A DNA stretch of 5,538 nucleotides, from positions 1-5,538 of the forward strand of contig CAMPKG010000225.1 in the NCBI GenBank assembly GCA_946887085.1, in the 5' to 3' direction. Origin of the DNA: an uncultured Sphingobacteriales bacterium (GTDB lineage: Bacteria; Bacteroidota; Bacteroidia; Chitinophagales; Chitinophagaceae). Both the position numbers and the translations under genes were made by a program. The notes beneath the pieces were generated by a model, which was not told where the DNA came from, made no database searches, and was given only the letters and a program-made list of their open reading frames with translations. Below, in pieces: positions 1-5,538 of this stretch. How positions within the stretch are numbered: the stretch's first letter is position 1; each line of letters begins with the position of its first letter.

Positions 1-15
1 AAGGAATAATGGCAT

Positions 16-23
16 TTACTTTG
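16..23 (+). promoter_or_regulatory. Probable -7 box of the Skp/OmpH gene promoter
   Basis: The eight bases TTACTTTG match the Bacteroidota -7 consensus TAnnTTTG at five of its six fixed positions. They lie 36 bases before the start codon, which would give a leader of about 30 bases, AT-rich and without a clear Shine-Dalgarno motif, as is common in this phylum. The partner -33 element would fall before the start of the window, so the promoter cannot be confirmed from both boxes. Confidence 0.5.
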
Positions 24-59
24 CACCTTTAAATTTTTAATAAACAGTATAATAATAAA

Positions 60-596
60 ATGAAGAAATCAGTATTGTTCCTGGCCTGTGGTTTGCTGTT
101 GAGCTTAGGTGCGATGGCGCAGGCGCCTAAATTTGGTTACATCAATTCTGCAGAGTTATTGGAATCTATGCCCGAGATAAAGAAAGCAAACGCGGATCTC
201 GAAGCCTATGCAAAAAGCTTCCAGGATCAATTGCAGTCCATGGGGAAGGAATATGAAACTAAGATGCAGGCATACCAGGCAACGTCTAAAACCATGACAG
301 AAGCCGTGAAAGAAGTGAAGGAAAAAGAGATCATGGACCTGCAAAACCGTATTGAGAGCTTTAACCAAAGCGCCCAGGAAAAAGTAGGAAAGAAAAAAGA
401 AGAGTTGTACAAACCCATACTGGAGAAAGCTGATAAAGCGATCAAAGACGTAGCTAAAGAAAAGGGTTACGACTATGTATTCGATTCAGCATCCAACTTC
501 ATCCTGTATGCTAAAGAAACCGATAACGTCCTGAACCTGGTAAAAGCAAAGCTTGGCATACCAGTCGCGAGTGCACCAGCTGCAGGAAGCAAATAG
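60..596 (+). CDS. Skp/OmpH-family periplasmic chaperone
   Basis: This 178-residue protein has the layout of the Skp/OmpH family, periplasmic chaperones that hold unfolded outer-membrane proteins on their way to the BAM complex. A signal peptide covers residues 1-20: a KK start, a hydrophobic stretch and an AMA cleavage site before Q21. The mature protein opens with the family's KFGYINSAELLESMPE strand. A long charged helical region follows (about 38-125, rich in K, E and Q), expected to form the coiled-coil tentacle. It closes with the typical return segment, VAKEKGYDYVFD, a LYAKETDNV stretch and LVKAKLGI. The length is usual for the family. The tail after 168 is a low-complexity Ala/Ser/Pro stretch. 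Bacteroidota often carry several ompH paralogues beside bamA; whatever lies upstream is outside the window, so I give no symbol. The gene appears to be transcribed alone or as the last gene of its unit, because a strong terminator follows 17 bases after the stop. Confidence 0.93.
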   Translation: MKKSVLFLACGLLLSLGAMAQAPKFGYINSAELLESMPEIKKANADLEAYAKSFQDQLQSMGKEYETKMQAYQATSKTMTEAVKEVKEKEIMDLQNRIESFNQSAQEKVGKKKEELYKPILEKADKAIKDVAKEKGYDYVFDSASNFILYAKETDNVLNLVKAKLGIPVASAPAAGSK

Positions 597-612
597 TCAC
601 ATCTTATTCGTG

Positions 613-644
613 AAAAAAGAGGCGCCATTGGCGCCTCTTTTTTT
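613..644 (+). terminator. Strong intrinsic terminator, probably bidirectional
   Basis: An 8-bp GC-rich perfect stem, GAGGCGCC (619-626) with GGCGCCTC (630-637), encloses a three-base loop and is followed by seven T residues (638-644). Six A residues (613-618) precede the stem, so the inverted repeat is perfect over 14 bp and the minus strand also reads stem then T-run. It ends the chaperone gene on the plus strand and can also stop minus-strand transcripts coming from the DUF1684 gene, whose stop lies about 130 bases to the right. Confidence 0.93.
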
Positions 645-770
645 ATCTCTCATCCCTTAATGTGCCTGTAATGGTCGTTTGCCTAAGATAACACAGTATT
701 TGGGTTTTCCTATGTTTTTAGCGCCAGGCGTGGAATAGATCCCTCCGAAATGTAAAAAATATAGAACGGG

Positions 771-1376
771 TCAGTGCTCTACCTGCTTCCCGAATTGCTT
801 TTCGCCAGCTCTGATAGCTACTTTCAGGCGGTTTTCGGTAGGAGGTATGGGACAATTGTATCCCCCGGCAAATGCACAATATGGGTTGTAGCATTTATTG
901 AAGTCGAGCGTCACCTTTCCATTCACAATATCGGTGGTCTTTATATCCAGGTACCGCCCGCCGCCATAGGTTTCGTCATAAGTGGTTTCGTCTGTAAATG
1001 GGATAAAGAGGTCGTCTTTGTACTTGGGGTCTTTTATCAACGCCTGGCTTTGGAGTACCTGCAGGCTGCAAGGCTTATTGCCGATCTTGAAGTGTACCAA
1101 TCCGTATTGCCTGTATAACTTGGTTTTTCCGCTGGAAGTAGGCATATAAAAGGTTTTGGTATCCGGAGTCAGTTGAAATTGCGCCGATACCCTGTAATTT
1201 TTATCAGGCTCAAAAAAGCGCAGGAAGGCTGTATCATTCCCTTTCAGTGGGCTACGCTCTTCTTCAATAAACTCCTGCTTATAATGCTGCCTGTGTTGCA
1301 ATATGCTGTCGCGGTAGCTCTGTGCCTGTGTTGCCAGGCTGAGGCCCATAATAGCGGTTGTGAAGAGTAGTCGCAT
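771..1376 (-). CDS. Secreted DUF1684 family protein
   Basis: This 201-residue protein carries the signature of DUF1684, a widespread bacterial family of unknown biochemical function. Residues 1-18 form a signal peptide (MRLLFTTAIMGLSLATQA, cleavage before Q19), so the protein is predicted to be exported to the periplasm or beyond. Family landmarks appear in order: RSPL with the following FFEPDKNYRVSAQF region (41-67), FIPFTDETTYDETYGGGRYL (124-143), DFNKCYNPYCAF leading to YNCPIPPTENRL (158-184), and AGEKQF near the end (190-195). C167 and C175 sit at the positions usually conserved in this motif; C162 looks additional. The length is normal for a single-domain member. The gene follows lysS at 43 bases on the same strand, but a terminator-like hairpin lies in that gap and ends 10 bases before the start codon. 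No convincing promoter or Shine-Dalgarno motif is visible, so expression may depend on read-through from lysS. No function is assigned. Confidence 0.88.
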   Translation of the reverse strand: MRLLFTTAIMGLSLATQAQSYRDSILQHRQHYKQEFIEEERSPLKGNDTAFLRFFEPDKNYRVSAQFQLTPDTKTFYMPTSSGKTKLYRQYGLVHFKIGNKPCSLQVLQSQALIKDPKYKDDLFIPFTDETTYDETYGGGRYLDIKTTDIVNGKVTLDFNKCYNPYCAFAGGYNCPIPPTENRLKVAIRAGEKQFGKQVEH

Positions 1377-1380
1377 ACCT

Positions 1381-1414
1381 AAAATTAAGAAGCCCGTGGT
1401 TAAACGGGCTTCTT
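1381..1414 (-). terminator. Terminator-like hairpin after lysS, in the leader of the DUF1684 gene
   Basis: A perfect 11-bp inverted repeat, AAGAAGCCCGT (1387-1397) and ACGGGCTTCTT (1404-1414), encloses a six-base loop. It starts 5 bases beyond the lysS stop on the minus strand. On that strand the stem ends in CTTCTT and is followed by AATTTT, so the T-tract is interrupted and termination may be partial. Read on the plus strand, the stem ends in TTCTTT, which is also a weak tail. Confidence 0.75.
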
Positions 1415-1419
1415 TCGTA

Positions 1420-2940
1420 TTAATCGTTTGTTTTTTCGGGTCTCATCTGCGGAAAGAGCAGAACATCCTGTATTGATACTTGTCCCGTCAGCAGCATGGC
1501 AAGGCGCTCAATGCCGAAGCCTATGCCTGCGGTTGGTGGCATGCCATATTCCAGTGCGCGGAGGAAATCGTAGTCAATGTACATCGCCTCTTCATCGCCA
1601 CGCTCCATTAGTCTCACCTGGTCTTCAAAACGCTCCCGCTGGTCGATAGGATCGTTCAATTCAGTATATGCGTTCGCAATCTCTTTGCCATTGATGATGA
1701 GTTCAAAGCGCTCCACCAGTCCCGGTTTGTCACGGTGCTTTTTGGTAAGCGGGCTCATTTCGATGGGGTAGTCTGTGATAAAGGTTGGCTGTATATAATG
1801 CATCTCACATTTCCCTCCGAATATCTCGTCTATCAGCTTTCCTTTGCCCATGGACGCATCTGTTTCTATACGCAGTTGTTTGCACACATCCAGCAGCTCC
1901 GTTTCGTTCATATTGCTGATGTCAAAGCCAGTGTGCTCTTTGATAGCGTCGAATATGCTGATGCGCTTATATGGGGCCTTGAACTCGATCTCCACACCTT
2001 TCACCATGGTTTTTGAAGAACCATTGGTAGCAATTGCAGCTGTTTCCAGCATTTGCTCTGTGGTTTCCATCATCCAGATATAGTCTTTATAAGCCACATA
2101 GAACTCCAAAATGGTAAACTCGGGGTTATGCGTGCGGTCCATACCCTCGTTACGGAAGTTGCGGCTAAACTCGTACACCCAGTCAAAACCGCCCACGATC
2201 AGGCGCTTCAGGTAAAGTTCATTAGCAATACGCAGGTATAAAGGAATATCGAGCGCATTATGATGCGTCATGAACGGGCGTGCAATGGCACCACCGGGGA
2301 TGCCCTGCAGCACAGGAGTGTCTACCTCAAGGGCGCCACGTTCGTTCAGGAATGAACGTATCGCGTTCTTCATTTTGGTGATGCGAACGAAAGTATCCCT
2401 TACTCCGGGGTTAACGATAAGATCAGCATAGCGTTGGCGGTATTTGAACTCGAGGTCGGTAACCGCATCGTATACCTCGCCGTCTTTTTCTTTTACAATG
2501 GGTAAAGGACGCAGCGCCTTCGTTAGTAGTGTGAACTGCTCTACATGTATAGATGTTTCACCCGTCTTGGTTACAAACACGTAACCTTTAATGCCGATAA
2601 TATCACCGATGTCCAGCAACTTTTTCCAAACCGTATTATACAAGGTCTTATCCTCACCGGGGCAGATATCATCGCGCTTGATGTACACCTGGATGCGTCC
2701 TGTGGCGTCCTGCAGCACTGCAAAATTCGCCTTACCCATATCGCGCACGCTCATGATACGGCCTGCTATCGATACAGCCTTGAATTCCTCCTGTTTCTCT
2801 TCGCTGAAGGTTTCCTTTATCTGTGCGGCTGTATGAGTGACCTCAAACAGCGGGGCTGGGTACGGTTCTATACCCAAAGCCTGTAACTCTTTCAGTTTTT
2901 CCCGGCGGACAATCTCCTGTTCGCTAAGTGTTGCTTGCAT
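1420..2940 (-). CDS. lysS: Lysyl-tRNA synthetase, class II
   Basis: LysS charges tRNA-Lys with lysine in the cytoplasm, using ATP. The 506-residue protein has the complete class IIb plan. Residues about 55-140 form the anticodon-binding OB fold ([20 protein letters not shown] and [11 protein letters not shown]). The catalytic domain shows motif 1 around 195-212 ([15 protein letters not shown]), motif 2 at 262-276 ([15 protein letters not shown], with the ATP-binding Arg 263) and motif 3 at 472-484 ([13 protein letters not shown]), followed by [13 protein letters not shown]. The usual bacterial motif 3 has D in place of E478; the glutamate is a conservative change. The reading frame extends upstream to an ATG at 2988, but family members begin close to the [12 protein letters not shown] helix, and the promoter box at 2997-3004 would put transcription initiation at about 2990, leaving no leader for that start. 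ATG 2940 (MQATLSEQ) is preferred; ATG 2946 (MLMQ) is equally possible. Neither has a strong Shine-Dalgarno motif. Confidence 0.97.
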   Translation of the reverse strand: MQATLSEQEIVRREKLKELQALGIEPYPAPLFEVTHTAAQIKETFSEEKQEEFKAVSIAGRIMSVRDMGKANFAVLQDATGRIQVYIKRDDICPGEDKTLYNTVWKKLLDIGDIIGIKGYVFVTKTGETSIHVEQFTLLTKALRPLPIVKEKDGEVYDAVTDLEFKYRQRYADLIVNPGVRDTFVRITKMKNAIRSFLNERGALEVDTPVLQGIPGGAIARPFMTHHNALDIPLYLRIANELYLKRLIVGGFDWVYEFSRNFRNEGMDRTHNPEFTILEFYVAYKDYIWMMETTEQMLETAAIATNGSSKTMVKGVEIEFKAPYKRISIFDAIKEHTGFDISNMNETELLDVCKQLRIETDASMGKGKLIDEIFGGKCEMHYIQPTFITDYPIEMSPLTKKHRDKPGLVERFELIINGKEIANAYTELNDPIDQRERFEDQVRLMERGDEEAMYIDYDFLRALEYGMPPTAGIGFGIERLAMLLTGQVSIQDVLLFPQMRPEKTND

Positions 2941-2996
2941 TAACATCCGGATTATAAATAATGATTTTTCTGAAGGCGAATCCTTCAAAATGAGTG

Positions 2997-3004
2997 CAAA
3001 AATA
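2997..3004 (-). promoter_or_regulatory. -7 box of the lysS promoter (TAnnTTTG)
   Basis: On the minus strand the bases TATTTTTG match all six fixed positions of the Bacteroidota -7 consensus TAnnTTTG. Initiation would be expected near 2990, giving a leader of about 45-50 bases to the preferred lysS start. The expected -33 region (about 3024-3030) reads TTTTAGG, only a weak match to TTTG, and overlaps the end of the upstream gene's intergenic space. The leader is too short for a T-box or lysine riboswitch. Confidence 0.6.
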
Positions 3005-3030
3005 ATAAGTAAACGGGCAATTGCCTAAAA

Positions 3031-4005
3031 CTATTGAGTCTTCAGGCGATAGAGCGAGCCACCGTCTCCGGCTACAACCAGGTAGCCATTGGTAGCAATT
3101 GTGATGCTCCTCAGTGCCTGGTCAGTGAACTTCCGATACAATTTCCATTTTTTGCCGCCATCTGTGGTGCGAATGATAACGCCCTCTTCCCCAACGGCCC
3201 ATCCGTTCATCCGGTCTTTAAACACAATGTCTAAAAGCCGGTAGCGGGCTTTTTTTATGTCGTTGCCGGACCGCAGCCGTTCCCAGTTGGCTCCGCCATC
3301 GGAGGTATGGCAAATACTTCCGTTGTAACCACAAATCCAGAGCTCATTTTCATCGAGGGCATAAAGGGCAGTAAAATTATCGTTATTGATGTCGAGCAGA
3401 TGCCATTTTACGGCGCCGTCGGTTGTTTTCATCACGACTCCGCACCCGCTGATATACCCGACACGGTTATTGATCATTTTGATATCATTCAGCTCATAGG
3501 CAAAAGTATCGTAGCGGTAAATCGAATATTTATCGTCGAAATACGCCATCGCCCCATAATTGAAGCTGATGCCCACGATAGCAATACCGGTTCCGGGTTC
3601 GATGAATTCGACATCTTTATAGGGTTCCCAGCTGTTCAGTAAATTGAAAGTCCAGTTCTCGCCACCGTCGCCTGTTGTCAACAGTTTTCCTTCAAACCCT
3701 ATAGCAACAGTCTCGCCTGTATATTTTTGGGTGATGCCGTAAATGCCTTTGCCAAATTCAGGAAAGTCTTTTTTTGTCCATGTGGCGCCGCCGTTTTTTG
3801 ATATAAGTATCGTGGCCCGGTGAAAACGCTCGCCACCCACTACATAGCCTAATGTATCATTTACAAACATTACGCTGTTTAGCCTGTCTGTGGTGTGGCT
3901 TTCCAGTTTTTCCACGTCCTGCCATTCCAGTTTTTCCTTTTTACAGGATGCAAAAAGCAGGAGTGCCATAATGATCACATTGATCAATTTTGCAGTATTT
4001 CTCAT
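3031..4005 (-). CDS. Lipoprotein with Ycf48-like / BNR-type beta-propeller
   Basis: This 324-residue protein begins with a lipoprotein signal peptide: hydrophobic residues 8-18 and the lipobox FASC, with C21 as the predicted acylated cysteine. The residues after it are KKEK, which do not resemble the acidic lipoprotein export signal known from some Bacteroidota, so periplasmic or outer-membrane inner-leaflet anchoring is likelier (inference). The rest is a repeated beta-propeller. Five copies of the blade motif (I-x-x-T-x-D-G-G-x-x-W) are visible at about 66-76 (SKNGGATW), 108-118 (GDGGENW), 191-201 (TTDGAVKW), 231-241 (TSDGGANW) and 277-287 (TTDGGKKW), each preceded by a Gly-rich strand such as GWAVGEEGVIIRT. 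The region around 150-165 may be a degenerate blade. This matches the Ycf48/photosystem-II-assembly-like and BNR repeat families. In non-photosynthetic bacteria their role is generally unknown, probably protein or ligand binding, and no sialidase activity should be inferred. A terminator separates it from the gene upstream. Confidence 0.85.
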   Translation of the reverse strand: MRNTAKLINVIIMALLLFASCKKEKLEWQDVEKLESHTTDRLNSVMFVNDTLGYVVGGERFHRATILISKNGGATWTKKDFPEFGKGIYGITQKYTGETVAIGFEGKLLTTGDGGENWTFNLLNSWEPYKDVEFIEPGTGIAIVGISFNYGAMAYFDDKYSIYRYDTFAYELNDIKMINNRVGYISGCGVVMKTTDGAVKWHLLDINNDNFTALYALDENELWICGYNGSICHTSDGGANWERLRSGNDIKKARYRLLDIVFKDRMNGWAVGEEGVIIRTTDGGKKWKLYRKFTDQALRSITIATNGYLVVAGDGGSLYRLKTQ

Positions 4006-4034
4006 TCTTATTGGCTAAAAAGACCAGCTAAAAT

Positions 4035-4060
4035 AAAAAAGCCTGCTATAAATAACAGGC
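4035..4060 (-). terminator. Intrinsic terminator of the T9SS cargo gene
   Basis: On the minus strand GCCTG (4060-4056) pairs with CAGGC (4045-4041), with two further inner A-T pairs after a mismatch, and is followed directly by six T residues and then ATTTT. It begins 27 bases after the stop codon of the gene at 4088. The next gene starts 30 bases beyond it, so that gene either relies on read-through or has a promoter embedded here; the only candidate is a weak TATTTTAG at 4028-4035. Confidence 0.8.
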
Positions 4061-4087
4061 AGTTTATTTAAAGGTAGAAGTAAAAAC

Positions 4088-5538
4088 TTACTGTTTGATG
4101 AATTTTCCGTGCTGCCGCTCTATGCCATCGAAGGCCACTATGTTATAAACACCTGCCGGCAAATGTGAAATGGACAGTTCGGCCTTGTTGTTGCCGTTTG
4201 TTTCAGCAGACAGGACTTCATTGCCAAACGCATTGTAAACGACGACAGTTGTTTTATTTGAGCCGGGTATTGCGATGGATACCTTATCTGACACGGGGTT
4301 GGGGTAGATACTCAGTTTCCCGGATGCGGTTTTAACAGCTTGCACCGAGACTGGATCGCCAAACTGATTGATGGCTGTGTCTGCAACTTCCTTAATGGTT
4401 GTTGTGGTGAAGTTGGGACAGCCGTTATTGGTTGCAGGCGGAGTAGCCACTACGGCAAATATGCATTGAACGGTACTGCCTTTTTTAAATTCGTAGTCGT
4501 CAGTGGCGATGACAAACCTCCTATCGCCCGGGGCGTGATTAAGGGCGCATTCAGACCAGCCAGTAGGCAATGCCGGGTCGTCGGGGAACACATAGTTGGC
4601 ATTAACGGTGCCGCCCGAGCCAACGGCCCCGTGCGTGACATGTGATCCATCTTTCCATTGAGCGCGCAGATAATTGTAGTAGTGTACACCTGTGGTAGGA
4701 TTGCCTAAATTGGAGTTATCATTGTTGAAATACATAAAGCTACCAACGGGTGCTTTATTTCCGGAAATATCCGTTGGTGATTTGATAATGGCTATCCCGG
4801 CCGTAGGTATTTGTGTGCCATAATGGCCAGGTGCACCGTTGCCATCGGTAGTTGCGCCATTATAAATATAGCCAAGCCTGCGCGAAGAGTCGAACCCGAT
4901 GAAATCATCGTTGAAGTCTCCAAGGTCTGCATCCGTCCAGATACCCATTCGAAAATCCTGGTAATCAAAAACTGATTTGTTCTTAATAGAGAATTCATAA
5001 TACACGACATTATCGATGAGCGTATTCTTCTTGTAGCCATAAACCGCAGCATGAATTTCCACTACTAAAGACTGGCTGGACGAATGACTGTGGGTCGGTC
5101 CATTATCACTGAACACCCACCAGAGCATCTGGTCGCCTTTGATGGACGGGTAATCTCCATTCAGCGGGTTGTATTTTCCATCGCCGTCTTTATCTATAAA
5201 AGGGGCCATAGGAGTTGTGATTGTCAGTAATGCCCCATTTGCTCCCTTGGCGTATGGATTATGAATTGCCGGCCATTCAAGGATCGCGGGGTGCGTGTTG
5301 GCCGTGGTATGAATTCCCATCGCTTTAAAGGAATCGATCGTGGTCTTGTTGACTTTCCAGATACGGGCCCAATCGGTGGAAGTAGCCATGGACAGCATGC
5401 CATTTTGGTCGAGTGGTCCCGGCCAATAGTCGTTACCGGTTTGCCGGTAGGTTTGCGATGATACCCTAAGCTGTCCCTGGTCGTCGTATCCGCCCATCCA
5501 GATAGCACCACCGAATAGTACGTGCTTCCCCGATCCCT
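4088..5538 (-). CDS. T9SS-secreted protein with C-terminal sorting domain, 5' end outside window
   Basis: The frame is open to the right edge of the window: before the Met at 5497 it reads GSGKHVLFGGAIW without a stop, which fits the family's usual GKH...WIGGYD opening, so the true start lies further right. At least 482 residues are visible. Counted from that Met, the last 76 residues (about 394-469) are a type A T9SS sorting domain: KLSIYPNPVSDKVSI, a VVVYNAFGNEV strand, LSISHLPAGVYNIV and a final GKFIKQ. This directs export across the outer membrane and then removal of the signal or anchoring to the surface. DKDGDGKYNP (102-111) looks like a calcium-binding D-x-D-x-D-G loop, and a second acidic stretch lies at 189-203 (DADLGDFNDDFIGFD). 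No catalytic motif is evident. The visible body resembles large Bacteroidota extracellular proteins of unknown role; adhesion or matrix functions are guesses. The last gene of its transcript, it is closed by the terminator at 4035-4060. Confidence 0.9.
   Translation of the reverse strand, partial: GSGKHVLFGGAIWMGGYDDQGQLRVSSQTYRQTGNDYWPGPLDQNGMLSMATSTDWARIWKVNKTTIDSFKAMGIHTTANTHPAILEWPAIHNPYAKGANGALLTITTPMAPFIDKDGDGKYNPLNGDYPSIKGDQMLWWVFSDNGPTHSHSSSQSLVVEIHAAVYGYKKNTLIDNVVYYEFSIKNKSVFDYQDFRMGIWTDADLGDFNDDFIGFDSSRRLGYIYNGATTDGNGAPGHYGTQIPTAGIAIIKSPTDISGNKAPVGSFMYFNNDNSNLGNPTTGVHYYNYLRAQWKDGSHVTHGAVGSGGTVNANYVFPDDPALPTGWSECALNHAPGDRRFVIATDDYEFKKGSTVQCIFAVVATPPATNNGCPNFTTTTIKEVADTAINQFGDPVSVQAVKTASGKLSIYPNPVSDKVSIAIPGSNKTTVVVYNAFGNEVLSAETNGNNKAELSISHLPAGVYNIVAFDGIERQHGKFIKQ

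Noticed and set aside
671..702. Possible plus-strand promoter (TTTG at 678-681 and TATTTG at 697-702)
   Set aside because: The second box matches the -7 consensus poorly, and no plus-strand gene follows, only the antisense of the DUF1684 gene.
774..1118. Plus-strand 114-codon frame opposite the DUF1684 gene
   Set aside because: It lies wholly antisense to a well-supported gene, has no recognisable domain, promoter or signal, and its composition follows from the opposite strand.
2941..2990. A T-box or lysine riboswitch in the lysS leader
   Set aside because: The leader is only about 45-50 bases and shows only a 5-bp GAAGG/CCTTC hairpin (2972-2986); neither riboswitch class fits, and neither is expected to be typical of this phylum.
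3307..3642. Plus-strand 111-codon frame opposite the propeller gene
   Set aside because: It is a shadow of the minus-strand repeat protein, with no start signal or domain of its own.
3031..4005. Sialidase or photosystem assembly function for the propeller lipoprotein
   Set aside because: The repeats resemble BNR/Ycf48 blades, but no sialidase active-site arrangement is visible, and nothing in the window suggests photosynthesis.

Overview
The window reads as an ordinary chromosomal segment of a Bacteroidota bacterium, most likely of the Chitinophagia/Chitinophagaceae type. Four things point there: a C-terminal type IX secretion (T9SS) sorting domain, a Skp/OmpH chaperone with a short A/T-rich leader, Bacteroidota-style promoter boxes (TAnnTTTG) in place of sigma70 boxes, and AT-rich translation starts without clear Shine-Dalgarno sequences. 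Genus-level assignment is inference.

Layout, left to right. On the plus strand, 60-596 encodes a periplasmic Skp/OmpH-family chaperone, with a promoter-like box just upstream and a strong symmetric terminator at 613-644. The other four genes are on the minus strand and are read from right to left. A T9SS-secreted protein runs off the right edge of the window (4088-5538, 5' end missing) and is followed by its own terminator (4035-4060). Next is a lipoprotein with a Ycf48-like beta-propeller (3031-4005). Then comes lysS, class II lysyl-tRNA synthetase (1420-2940), with a good promoter box at 2997-3004. Last is a secreted DUF1684 protein (771-1376), whose start lies only about 10 bases after a terminator-like hairpin following lysS. 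The plus-strand chaperone gene and the DUF1684 gene converge on the 613-644 terminator.

The genes do not form an obvious pathway. Four of the five products are exported: one periplasmic chaperone, one lipoprotein, one T9SS cargo and one signal-peptide protein. The fifth is a housekeeping synthetase. The most noteworthy points are regulatory: the hairpin between lysS and the DUF1684 gene, and the promoter position that argues for a shorter LysS than the longest ORF. I see no mobile element, CRISPR array, RNA gene or defence system, and nothing that I can defend as a new biological system.
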